From the NCBI GenBank assembly GCA_949106495.1, contig CARYZD010000007.1:45591-109590 (forward strand): a stretch of 64,000 bases of DNA, written 5' to 3'. Origin of the DNA: an uncultured Clostridia bacterium. GTDB lineage: Bacteria > Bacillota > Clostridia > TANB77 > CAG-465. A model generated the notes under the pieces. It did no database searches. It was not told the origin of the DNA and worked only from the letters and a program-made list of their open reading frames with translations. Shown in pieces: positions 44,699 to 53,896 of the stretch; the stretch's first letter is position 1, and the number at the start of each line of letters is the position of its first letter. The position numbers were made by a program, and so were the translations under genes.

Positions 44699-47600
44699 TT
44701 ATTTTGCTAATTTTTTTGAAGCAACAATTATTCCAAATATTGAAAGCATTGTTACAGCTGATAGTACAATAACTTGTACATCTCCTGTATTTGTTACTTC
44801 AAATATTATTGTTTCTGGTGAATTATTATCTATTGTAAATTCATATCCTGTTAAATCTTCATCTAGTTCATATCCTTCTGGAGCTTTTATCTCCATAAAT
44901 CTATATGTTCCCATTGGTGCTTTTTCTATTATGTATTCTCCATTTTCACCTGTAACAGCATTTTCTGCTAGATATATTGGTTCACCTGTTTTTTTATCTA
45001 TTTTTTGCTCTCCTGTTTTTTCATCTATTAAAGCTATTGTAAATACACATCCCTTAAGTGGTTCACCTGTCTTTGCATCTAATTTTTTTACTATTACTTT
45101 ACGAGTTTTTCTTATATTTGATACAACACCAATTTCTGTTATCCACTTTCCATTTTTATCAAATTTTGCTGTAAATTCATGTGGTGTTGTATCTATTTCA
45201 TAAATATCTGGTGCTTTTATTTCTGTATAAGTATATTTTTTTCCATTTTCAAATAAATCAAGTGGAATATGTCCAACTGCTTTTCCTTCTTCATCTATTT
45301 CTGTTTTAGAATACAATAATACTGTATCATTTTCATCTCTTATTTCAAAATAACAATCTGGGATTGCCTCTGATGTAAATATGTCTTCTTTTTGAATTAA
45401 TTTACCTACAGTAGAATCATTTACAATTGTTTGGTATACCTTATTTTCATCTGTAAGATTATCTTTAACTACTATTTTTGTAATAAGTTTTTTTTCTTCT
45501 TCTGGTAATTGATATCCTTCTGGTGCTTCTATTTCTTTTATGTAATACTCGCCCACTGGTATCTCATTAACTCTAATTAATCCTACTTTATTTGTTACAA
45601 TTTCTAAAATTTCAAATTCTCCTGTCTTCTCATTTTTAATTCTAACTTCTTTTCCTTCACTACATTCTTTATCTGCATATATTCTAAATTTTGCTCCTGG
45701 TAAAAAATGCATTTTATTTTTATTAAGATAATTTATTATCTCATCATCATTATTTAATTTTTTTATGTCTTGGATTACTTTATTTTGCATTTCGTCTAAT
45801 TCATCATTTATTATTTCTGTTCCATTCATTACAATAAATCCTTCTGAATGAACTCCTGATGATAACTTAATTATTACAAAATCTCCATCAACTGGTTTAT
45901 TTTTATATTCTTCTCCCTCTACTACAACATATTCTTGTTCAGAATTACCATTATATTTTAGTTCAAATTCTGTTATTTTAGAATTAATTGTATATGGCGC
46001 TGAAGTATATAATTCTTTAACATAATATTTTCCTTTTGGAAGGTCTCTATCACTTATTACATCTGTACTTCCATTTATTTCTACTAAATCTACTAATGCA
46101 TCTTTAGGTATAACCACATTTCCTTTATAGTTTAAAATCTGCTCTGCAGTATAAATTCCAAATACAGCTTTTTGTTCAACCTTTTCTCCAATTGTATATT
46201 TTACTTCTTCAAAATTCTTTTTAAATTTTAATCCAAGTTTTTGTCTTTTATCTGATAGTTCCTTTTTATATGTTTCAATCTTTTTTAGAGGATTAGTATT
46301 AGTTAATCTTACATTTGGAATATTATCATCTTTTAAATATCCATCAGGTGTAACTGTCTCAACAATTCTATATTCACCTGGATATAATTCTTTAGTTATA
46401 GCATATCCATTATCATTAGTTGTTATAGTATCAACCTTATCTCCAGCTTTAACATAATTTCCTCTTTCATCTGGATATTTTATATCTTCAGCTGCATATA
46501 TTTCATATGTTACTCCTTTAAGTCCTACTTCATTGTATGTTACTTTATATTTTTCTAATTCTTTAATATCGTCACCAACTTCTTTATAGTTTACACTTTC
46601 AGTTGATGAACCAGTTATTTTTTCAGCTTTTTTCTCTACCTCTAATTTTACTTTTGAAGGTGTATTATATATTTCTACTTGATATATAAGCTCTTGTATA
46701 ATTGAATCTGGAGTAGTACTTTCAATCATATCTAAAGCTTCTTTATCTATATGAATTTTCTTTCCACCTTTTGTTTCATCTCCCCAATCAGATTCATTTT
46801 GTGGTAATCTATATTCATCATCTAAATAATATCCTTTTGGTGCTTTTATCTCATATATAATATAATCTCCTGCATATAATTGCTGATGTGTAAATAAATA
46901 TCCCTCATCATTTGTTTCAAATACTTCAGTATATTCTCCTGAAGGACTTACCATTTGTGATACAAATGAATTTGATTGACAATCCCAAATTTTATACTCA
47001 GCTCCTGCAATATGTACTTCTTTTTTAGTATCTTTATCTTTTTTAATTAGTTTTAAATACATAGGAACTGGTTCATCTGAAACTATTCTTCTTTCTATTT
47101 CATGATTTTCATCTATATTTATTTCTGTTGGATTAATATAGAAATATGTATGTGTCCCTTTAAAACTTGCTTGTATTTCATCTAAAATGTATAATCCATA
47201 TGGAATTGTATACTCTTTATCTGGATGTAAAGCATGATATTCTGGGTCAATAAACTCACATCCTCCTTTTGAATCTATTGTTGCAGTATAAGTATTTCTT
47301 TCTTCTTTATCTGTTCCAATAGCAGATTTAAGTCTAATTCTTAATACAGCTCCTTCTGCTGGACTTTTTTCTGTATCATTATTATTTTCTATATTACTAT
47401 TATCATTATCATATTTAATAATAATTCCTCTACCTTTTATTTCGTCTTCTCCTTGAGTAACATCTATTTTTCCTAAATCATCTGTAAAAATATCTGTTCC
47501 ATCATTTTTTATTTCAAAATGTACAATATCTGGATTTATATTAAATCCTGTCGATGGCTGTAATTCTTGCCAATAATATTTTCCTACTGGTAAGCCATCA

Positions 47601-48901
47601 AGCATTTTTTCTTGTTTTTTAGAATATACATCTTTTACCACAGGAGTTTTTCCTGTTGCATCAGTTTTGACTTCTATTATTTTTTCATTTTTATCAAACA
47701 AAGATGTATAGCTAGGTTCGGATCCTTCTATAATTTCTTCATCTGCAAAAACTCCATATATTGCGCCTTCTAATACGCAATCTCCTTTAGGATTTTTATT
47801 AAAATCCATATCAAATTTATCTAATTGAGTTTTACCTCTTTTATAATCATTTCTCGCTTTAAATGTTATAGTACTTGTATACCCACTATTAACATGATAA
47901 GAAATATTTTGAGAATTTAACCCTATGGATAAATTTCCTGGTACATAAACCTCTGTTATTATATAGTCATCTACATGAATCTCTAATAGTTTTGCTACTC
48001 CATTTTCTGCATCATTTCCATACTTTTTACTAGGTTGTCCTGTTGTTATTACTTCATCTACTCCAGGACCTATTACACGAAATTGTGCTCCATTTATAAC
48101 TTCTCCATGTTCATCATATTTTTCGAGTCTTAAGTCACCCACAGCTGTTAAATGTATAGATGCAGATGCAGATGCACCTGTTACATCTTTCCAGTTACCT
48201 GTCGCAACGTTTTGATGTACTCCATCACCCCAGACAGTACCATTTAAGTATTCTGTTCCCTTTTCTGCTCCAGCAACATTAAATCCTATATCCATATCAC
48301 TGGTAACATCTTGAGCAGGTATAACTATCTGATAGTCATTTCCACCACCAGTTATATTTGCACTTGCTGGTGCATTAGATAATGTTACAGCACCACCATG
48401 TTCTACATGTATATTAGGTGATATATATGAGTTTGTTGCTCTGTCATATCTGAAATTTCCAGATGTGCTAATAGTAGCATTAGCTGGTCTAACTTTTACA
48501 CCTTCCCGAGCTTGAGTGCATAAACCTTCTACAAATCCACGATCTCCTTCTAGCATTCCATTTCCTGTAATCATCCATATTGCAGCTTGTCTGTCTTGGA
48601 AATCGCCTACATTTTTTATTAACCAGCTAACTTCTGGTATTGTTTCACCTATAACTTTATAATCCTTACCAGTTTTGTATACTACATTAGCTTGTATACA
48701 ATATGCCTGGCCAACTCCTTCTAATATATATTGATGATAAGAGTGAGAATTAGTTATTCCATCTCCAAACAAATACTTATTAGTTAAACCTTGTTGATTT
48801 CCCCAAACGAAACCTGTATTTACTGCATTAACTTGATTTCCACAGCAAATGATTAATACAAGTACCATCAGTAAATATAAACTAATTTTTTTACCTTTCA
48901 T
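44699..48901 (-). CDS. Giant thioester-domain Cna-B surface adhesin, copy 2
   Basis: 1400 residues, same architecture as the gene downstream. Signal peptide 1-26 (LYLLMVLVLIICCGNQVNA). Thioester domain with Cys68 in AYCIQAN and Gln105 in RQAAIWM, which matches the TQxAIW motif well. Then about nine Cna-B/SpaA-like repeats (DLRLEKYDEHGEVINGAQFRV, YLKLIKKDKDTKKEVHIAGA, VIVKKLDAKTGEPLKGCVF). C-terminus VTNTGD, membrane helix, SKKLAK. The final 150 residues are nearly identical to copy 1, the N-terminal domain is much more divergent. GGAGG upstream. About 220 bases separate the pair. Probable colonisation factors presented by a sortase not encoded here. Confidence 0.92.
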   Translation of the reverse strand: MKGKKISLYLLMVLVLIICCGNQVNAVNTGFVWGNQQGLTNKYLFGDGITNSHSYHQYILEGVGQAYCIQANVVYKTGKDYKVIGETIPEVSWLIKNVGDFQDRQAAIWMITGNGMLEGDRGFVEGLCTQAREGVKVRPANATISTSGNFRYDRATNSYISPNIHVEHGGAVTLSNAPASANITGGGNDYQIVIPAQDVTSDMDIGFNVAGAEKGTEYLNGTVWGDGVHQNVATGNWKDVTGASASASIHLTAVGDLRLEKYDEHGEVINGAQFRVIGPGVDEVITTGQPSKKYGNDAENGVAKLLEIHVDDYIITEVYVPGNLSIGLNSQNISYHVNSGYTSTITFKARNDYKRGKTQLDKFDMDFNKNPKGDCVLEGAIYGVFADEEIIEGSEPSYTSLFDKNEKIIEVKTDATGKTPVVKDVYSKKQEKMLDGLPVGKYYWQELQPSTGFNINPDIVHFEIKNDGTDIFTDDLGKIDVTQGEDEIKGRGIIIKYDNDNSNIENNNDTEKSPAEGAVLRIRLKSAIGTDKEERNTYTATIDSKGGCEFIDPEYHALHPDKEYTIPYGLYILDEIQASFKGTHTYFYINPTEINIDENHEIERRIVSDEPVPMYLKLIKKDKDTKKEVHIAGAEYKIWDCQSNSFVSQMVSPSGEYTEVFETNDEGYLFTHQQLYAGDYIIYEIKAPKGYYLDDEYRLPQNESDWGDETKGGKKIHIDKEALDMIESTTPDSIIQELIYQVEIYNTPSKVKLEVEKKAEKITGSSTESVNYKEVGDDIKELEKYKVTYNEVGLKGVTYEIYAAEDIKYPDERGNYVKAGDKVDTITTNDNGYAITKELYPGEYRIVETVTPDGYLKDDNIPNVRLTNTNPLKKIETYKKELSDKRQKLGLKFKKNFEEVKYTIGEKVEQKAVFGIYTAEQILNYKGNVVIPKDALVDLVEINGSTDVISDRDLPKGKYYVKELYTSAPYTINSKITEFELKYNGNSEQEYVVVEGEEYKNKPVDGDFVIIKLSSGVHSEGFIVMNGTEIINDELDEMQNKVIQDIKKLNNDDEIINYLNKNKMHFLPGAKFRIYADKECSEGKEVRIKNEKTGEFEILEIVTNKVGLIRVNEIPVGEYYIKEIEAPEGYQLPEEEKKLITKIVVKDNLTDENKVYQTIVNDSTVGKLIQKEDIFTSEAIPDCYFEIRDENDTVLLYSKTEIDEEGKAVGHIPLDLFENGKKYTYTEIKAPDIYEIDTTPHEFTAKFDKNGKWITEIGVVSNIRKTRKVIVKKLDAKTGEPLKGCVFTIALIDEKTGEQKIDKKTGEPIYLAENAVTGENGEYIIEKAPMGTYRFMEIKAPEGYELDEDLTGYEFTIDNNSPETIIFEVTNTGDVQVIVLSAVTMLSIFGIIVASKKLAK

Positions 48902-49045
48902 ATCATTTCCTCCTTATTCTATATTTTATTACAAAAATGTACATAATTATATACTTTTCATAAGTTTGTAAAATTTAGCTAAATATATATTTTTCCTATT
49001 TCTATTATATTACATTTTAATAAAAACAAAAAAACATTTATATTA

Positions 49046-49079
49046 AAAAGCACACTATATCAAATTATAGTGTGCTTTT
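49046..49079 (-). terminator. Terminator of thrS
   Basis: Minus strand AAAAGCACACTATA pairs with TATAGTGTGCTTTT, then TAATA. Confidence 0.85.
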
Positions 49080-49082
49080 ATA

Positions 49083-50876
49083 TTATTCTACATTAGATGG
49101 AGCTTTTGCTTCCTCTTTTATTTTATTAATAAATTCTTCTTGAGACATAGATACAAGTTCTCTTGATTCTCTAGTACGAACACTTACTTTTCCTTCTTCT
49201 ACTTCATTATCTCCTACAACTAACATATATGGAGTCTTTTGAAGTTGAGCTTCTCTAATCTTATATCCCATTTTTTCTTCTCTTGAATCTACTTCTACTC
49301 TTATTCCAAGTCTTTCCATTTTTTCTGCAAGTTTATCTGCATATTCAATATGTCTATCTGCAATTGTTAATATTTTAACTTGTAATGGAGATAACCATAC
49401 AGGTAAATTTCCTTTAGTTTCTTCAATTAAGAAAGATATAAATCTATCTGATGTTCCAAGAATAGCTCTATGTATTACAACTGGTCTTTGTTTTTCACCG
49501 TTTTGGTCTACATATTCAAGGTCAAATCTTTCAGGTAACGCAAAATCTAATTGACAAGTTGGAATTGTTACATCATGATTTAGAGCAGTTTTAATTTGAA
49601 TATCTATTTTTGGTCCATAGAAAGCTGCTTCTCCTTCTGCTTCATAAAAATCTATATTAAGTTCTTTTAAAATAGCTCTTAATTGACTTTCAGCAGTTTC
49701 CCACATCTTATCATTATCTATATATTTTTCAACATTATTCTTATCTCTTAAAGATAGTCTATATTTAAACGAATCTGGTGAGAAGCCAAAGTCTTTAATA
49801 TATACTTCTTGTATTAGTTTTAAAACTTTTCCTACTTCATCTTTTATTTGATCTGGTCTTACAAATAAGTGAGCATCATTTTGGCACATTTGACGTACTC
49901 TTTCTAAGCCACAAACACTTCCACTTGCTTCGTATCTAAAATCATTTGCAAGTTCACCAATTCTAATTGGTAAATCTCTATATGAACGTAATTTATTTTT
50001 ATATACTAACATATGATGTGGGCAATTCATTGGTCTTAAAACCATTTCTTCATTATCCATTTGCATAGGAGGGAACATATCATCTTTATAATGATCCCAG
50101 TGTCCACTTGTTTTATATAGTGCAACGTTTGCTAAACTTGGAGTATATACATGTTTATATCCTAAATATATTTCTTTATCTTGAATATATCTTTCAAGTA
50201 TTCTTCTTATAGTTGCACCATTTGGTAAATATAATGGAAGACCTGCTCCGACAAGTTCATGAGTCATAAATAAATCTAATTCTTTACCTATTTTTCTATG
50301 ATCTCTTTGTTTAGCTTCTTCGAGTTGGTTAAGATACCCTTCAAGTCCTTCTTTAGAATCAAAAGCAGTTGCATATATTCTTTGTAGCATTTTATTTTTT
50401 TCGTCACCTCTCCAATATGCACCTGTAATGTTCATAAGTTTAAATACTTTTACAGCTTTTGTATAAAGCATATGTGGACCAGTACATAAATCTATAAATT
50501 CTCCTTGTTTGAAAAATGATATATCTTCTCCTTCAGGTAGCTCATTTATTAATTCAACTTTATATGTTTCTCCTCTTTCTTCCATTAATTTAATTGCATC
50601 ACTCTTTGGAAGTATAAAAGCTTCAACTTTTAAGTTTTCTTTTATAATTTTTTTCATTTCTACTTCTATTTTTTCTAAATCTGCTTCTACAAGTTTTGGT
50701 TCAACATCTATATCATAATAAAAACCGTTTTCTATAAAAGGTCCAATTGCAAGTTTTGCTTGCGGATATAATCTTTTAACGGCTTGTGCCATTATATGCG
50801 AAGCTGTATGTCTTAATACATTTAAATCCATATCTGCTTCATAAACTTCATTATTTTTATTTATAAATTTACTCAT
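49083..50876 (-). CDS. thrS: Threonyl-tRNA synthetase lacking the TGS domain
   Basis: 597 residues against about 640 for the full form: the N-terminal TGS domain is absent and the protein begins almost directly with the editing domain (HTASHIMAQAV, FIDLCTGPHM carry the His/Cys site that clears Ser-tRNA). Class II catalytic core has MNCPHHMLVY (zinc ligand Cys and motif region), RIGELANDFRYEASG (motif 2), CQLDFALPERFDL and HRAILGTSDRFISFL (motif 3), then the anticodon domain. AGGAG precedes ATG 50876. Controlled by a T-box leader upstream. Confidence 0.96.
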   Translation of the reverse strand: MSKFINKNNEVYEADMDLNVLRHTASHIMAQAVKRLYPQAKLAIGPFIENGFYYDIDVEPKLVEADLEKIEVEMKKIIKENLKVEAFILPKSDAIKLMEERGETYKVELINELPEGEDISFFKQGEFIDLCTGPHMLYTKAVKVFKLMNITGAYWRGDEKNKMLQRIYATAFDSKEGLEGYLNQLEEAKQRDHRKIGKELDLFMTHELVGAGLPLYLPNGATIRRILERYIQDKEIYLGYKHVYTPSLANVALYKTSGHWDHYKDDMFPPMQMDNEEMVLRPMNCPHHMLVYKNKLRSYRDLPIRIGELANDFRYEASGSVCGLERVRQMCQNDAHLFVRPDQIKDEVGKVLKLIQEVYIKDFGFSPDSFKYRLSLRDKNNVEKYIDNDKMWETAESQLRAILKELNIDFYEAEGEAAFYGPKIDIQIKTALNHDVTIPTCQLDFALPERFDLEYVDQNGEKQRPVVIHRAILGTSDRFISFLIEETKGNLPVWLSPLQVKILTIADRHIEYADKLAEKMERLGIRVEVDSREEKMGYKIREAQLQKTPYMLVVGDNEVEEGKVSVRTRESRELVSMSQEEFINKIKEEAKAPSNVE

Positions 50877-51010
50877 TTTAAATCACTCCTAATTATTATA
50901 CTTATTTTTTCGTTATTAATATTATTTACTAATTCTCGTGACTTTTACAAAAATATTTAACATAGAACCATTTCCTCCTTATATAAATTAATTAAATTAT
51001 TGCAAAGAAA

Positions 51011-51232
51011 TGTACCCCTATAGGCACATTTTATGCCTATAGGGGTACAATATATTTATTGCACGGTTCCACCCTAATATTTTACTTAATTAAATGATTG
51101 TACGTAATCAGCGGTAGTTTCCTACTAACTCAGGGGTAGTCTTCGGTAATATCTTATTAAAATTGGCTTCCAGCCCATGACCAATTCTCTCTTTTAACAG
51201 TGTTAAAACTTACTCGTCCCATCAACGTTATA
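51011..51232 (-). promoter_or_regulatory. T-box riboswitch leader of thrS
   Basis: On the minus strand a long leader precedes thrS. It has an AGAGA-type Stem I element (51186-51190), the T-box sequence AGGGTGGAACCGTGC (51061-51076) whose TGGAACC pairs with the uncharged tRNA acceptor end, and a strong terminator: GTACCCCTATAGGC paired with GCCTATAGGGGTAC then a T-rich tail (51011-51049). A candidate Thr specifier ACC is at 51147-51145 in ATATTACCGAAG; I have not folded it. Uncharged tRNA-Thr should favour the antiterminator and thrS expression. Confidence 0.9.
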
Positions 51233-51237
51233 TAAAT

Positions 51238-51266
51238 ATTATACTCTATTTATTTTTAAATGTCAA
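51238..51266 (-). promoter_or_regulatory. thrS T-box promoter
   Basis: Minus strand TTGACA (51261-51266), 17-base spacer, TATAAT (51238-51243): full consensus. Confidence 0.85.
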
Positions 51267-51276
51267 TCAAAGTTAT

Positions 51277-52152
51277 TTATTTTCCTTTCATTGTTTCACA
51301 TAATACTCTTCTATATCTATTATTTTTATATTCAAACACATTATATGTAACATTAAATTCTGTAACTTCTCTTGTTATTATCTCCGACAATCCATCACCA
51401 TTTAAATCTGCTAAAAATTTTACAGAATAAAGTGGAAAGTCATAACTGTTTTCTAAATCTTTTGTATAGCTATATTGTAATATATTTGAACTATTAGTAT
51501 TCAAATTAACTACTATAATAGAACTATATATTCCTCCAAACTTACCTTTTTGAGAGCTTGTAGCACTTAGAATTTTAATAGGTGTATTTACATCTATATA
51601 TCCAGAATAAGCATTTGTTATATTAATAGTATTATTATACATTCTATAGATTCCTAAAGCTTTTTTTACATAATCATAATCTTTTTCTTCTACTATTGCC
51701 TCTTTAAATTGAGAAGTAAGGGCATAGGTATCTTTGGGTATAGAAAAATACTCATCAATATAATTTGGATAACTAGTATTGACAAATACACTATCTCCAA
51801 ATGTATATGTATCTTTTATTTTATACTCACCAGCTCTTGAATTATTATTATACACATATGTATCTAAATCTGCCTTGTTATTGCTTTTTAAATAGTATTT
51901 ATTAGCACTAACCCAAGTATTATTATATATACCACCTACAACCAAATTATCTATAACTATTGGCAAAGAATTTGCTACAATATCATCTGAAACATTTGAT
52001 GCATCATTTATGTCTAAAGAAATATCAAACTTATCTTTTAAACAGAATACAAATAATAATATAAGCCCTAATATTAATAAAATTATAAATACTGATACTA
52101 AAAATATAAACAATCTTTTAAATTTTATTTTACCCTTAGAATAATTTTTCAT
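51277..52152 (-). CDS. Membrane-anchored protein with a DxNxDG loop
   Basis: 291 residues. Basic N-terminus, one membrane helix (about 13-36, FIFLVSVFIILLILGLILL), then an extracytoplasmic domain rich in Asn, Tyr and Ser. Near the C-terminus FLADLNGDGLSEIITRE is an FG-GAP/VCBS-like calcium loop. Not recognised otherwise, but similar in plan to 26974-27867. An upstream in-frame start at 52188 would overlap queH; ATG 52152 with AAGAAGG is preferred. Just after queH. Confidence 0.6.
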   Translation of the reverse strand: MKNYSKGKIKFKRLFIFLVSVFIILLILGLILLFVFCLKDKFDISLDINDASNVSDDIVANSLPIVIDNLVVGGIYNNTWVSANKYYLKSNNKADLDTYVYNNNSRAGEYKIKDTYTFGDSVFVNTSYPNYIDEYFSIPKDTYALTSQFKEAIVEEKDYDYVKKALGIYRMYNNTINITNAYSGYIDVNTPIKILSATSSQKGKFGGIYSSIIVVNLNTNSSNILQYSYTKDLENSYDFPLYSVKFLADLNGDGLSEIITREVTEFNVTYNVFEYKNNRYRRVLCETMKGK

Positions 52153-52175
52153 TAAATAACCTTCTTTCTTAAGAT

Positions 52176-52754
52176 TTAATATTTCCATTTGCCAGAGTCA
52201 AATGAAAATACACATCCACAATATTTCTGCATATATAACTCATATTCTCTTGCCTTTTTTTGTCCATCATAATATGTATGTCTATAATCTGAATATACAT
52301 ATCTTACATTATATTTTTTAGATAGTTCTTCTGCTACTAAATTAATTATATCATGATTTTGAAAAGGACTTCTTGTAAGTGTAGTTGACACAATATCATA
52401 TCCATTTTCTGATGCATATTTAAAAACACTTTCAAGTCTTCTATAATAACAATATTTACATCTTATATTATATTTTTTATCTTCCCCAACATTTTCTACT
52501 ACATCTTTTATAAAACCTGTCATATCATATTCATCACATACAACGTTTTTTACATTTTTCATATCACAAAATTTAATAAAAGACTCTTTTCTTCTTTCAT
52601 ACTCTACCTTTGGATGTATGTTTGGATTATACCAATATGCTGTTAAATCAACTTTTTCTCTTTTATTATCTATTAACATTCCATTTTCTTCTATATCTTC
52701 TTGTATAGTAATAAAACAAGGTGCACAACATACATGCATCAATACTTTGTTCAT
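52176..52754 (-). CDS. queH: Epoxyqueuosine reductase QueH
   Basis: 192 residues of the DUF208/QueH family, the non-cobalamin enzyme for the last step of queuosine tRNA modification. Cysteine motifs HVCCAPC at 8-14, RCKYCYYRRL near 105 and YCGCVFS near 180 bind the Fe-S cluster and second metal. TAGGAG precedes the ATG. Starts 10 bases after the ruvB stop; likely cotranscribed with ruvB. Implies use of salvaged or synthesised queuine precursors. Confidence 0.92.
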   Translation of the reverse strand: MNKVLMHVCCAPCFITIQEDIEENGMLIDNKREKVDLTAYWYNPNIHPKVEYERRKESFIKFCDMKNVKNVVCDEYDMTGFIKDVVENVGEDKKYNIRCKYCYYRRLESVFKYASENGYDIVSTTLTRSPFQNHDIINLVAEELSKKYNVRYVYSDYRHTYYDGQKKAREYELYMQKYCGCVFSFDSGKWKY

Positions 52755-52764
52755 CTCTTATCTC

Positions 52765-53793
52765 CTATTTTTTATCCTTAAAAGGATATTCTATTCCAAG
52801 ATGCTCATATGCAAGAGGAGTTGCAAGTCTACCTCTTGGTCCCCTTGTTAAAAAGCCTATCTGCATAAGATAAGGCTCATATACATCTTCTATTGTATCT
52901 TTATCTTCCCCAATACATGCAGCCAGTGTATCAAGTCCTACTGGTCCGCCATTAAATTTTTCAATTACAGCCTCAAGCATTACTCTGTCTGTATTATCTA
53001 GTCCTATTTCATCTACTTCAAGTCTATCTAAAGCACGTTTTGCGACATCATAATCTATGCAATCTTTTTTTTCTACTTGAGCAAAATCTCTTACTCTTTT
53101 TAAAAGCCTATTCGCAATTCTTGGTGTTCCTCTACATCTTGACCCTATTTCAAGAGCTGCATCATCATCTATTCCTACACCTAAAATTCCTGCACTTCTT
53201 GTTATTATTTTTGCAAGTTCTTTTTCAGTATAGAGCTCTAATCTATTGTTTATTCCAAATCTATCACGAAGTGGTGATGAAAGAGAGCCAGCTTTAGTTG
53301 TTGCACCAACAAGAGTAAATTTTGGCAAATCTAATCTAATAGACTTTGCAGCAGGTCCCTTTCCTATTACAATATCTAAATTAAAATCTTCTAATGCTGG
53401 ATATAGTATTTCTTCAACAGATTTATTAAGTCTATGTATTTCATCTATAAATAATATATCATCTTCTTGTAAATTAGTAAGGATTGCCGCTAAATCTCCT
53501 GCTTTTTCTATTGCAGGACCTGATGTTATTTTTATATTACTTCCCATTTCATTTGCAATAATTGTTGCAAGTGTAGTCTTTCCAAGACCTGGTGGTCCAT
53601 AAAGAAGAACATGGTCTAAAGCTTCTCCTCTTGCTTTTGCTGCTTCTATATATACTTTTAAATTTTCTTTTACTTTTTCTTGTCCTATGTACTCAGAAAA
53701 AACTTGAGGTCTAAGACTTGTTTCATCTACTCTCTCCTCAAATTCTTCATCCTCATATGTTAGTTCTGGTGATATAACTCTATCTTCTATCAT
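52765..53793 (-). CDS. ruvB: Holliday junction branch-migration helicase RuvB
   Basis: 342 residues. AAA+ motor of RuvAB. LRPQVFSEYIGQEKVKENL, Walker A LLYGPPGLGKTTLA, Walker B DDILFIDEIHRL, sensor 1 TLVGATTKAGSLSSPLRDRFG and the C-terminal winged-helix ending YPFKDKK. The frame reaches 53829; ATG 53793 with AGAGGTG is chosen because the longer form overlaps the promoter. ruvA, usual partner, is not in the window. Its promoter contains a candidate LexA box. Confidence 0.97.
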   Translation of the reverse strand: MIEDRVISPELTYEDEEFEERVDETSLRPQVFSEYIGQEKVKENLKVYIEAAKARGEALDHVLLYGPPGLGKTTLATIIANEMGSNIKITSGPAIEKAGDLAAILTNLQEDDILFIDEIHRLNKSVEEILYPALEDFNLDIVIGKGPAAKSIRLDLPKFTLVGATTKAGSLSSPLRDRFGINNRLELYTEKELAKIITRSAGILGVGIDDDAALEIGSRCRGTPRIANRLLKRVRDFAQVEKKDCIDYDVAKRALDRLEVDEIGLDNTDRVMLEAVIEKFNGGPVGLDTLAACIGEDKDTIEDVYEPYLMQIGFLTRGPRGRLATPLAYEHLGIEYPFKDKK

Positions 53794-53815
53794 CTTGTTC
53801 ACCTCTAGTATGATT

Positions 53816-53844
53816 ATTATATCAAACATAAGTTTTTAAGTCAA
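53816..53844 (-). promoter_or_regulatory. ruvB promoter
   Basis: Minus strand TTGACT (53839-53844), 17-base spacer, TATAAT (53816-53821). Confidence 0.8.
53823..53836. promoter_or_regulatory. Candidate SOS box in the ruvB promoter
   Basis: CAAACATAAGTTTT, matching the CAAAC-N4-GTTTG form seen at lexA except the last base, placed between -35 and -10. Confidence 0.55.
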
Positions 53845-53896
53845 ACTATAATGGATATATTCTAATGTTTTTCATATACATGTATTGAGGAAATTT

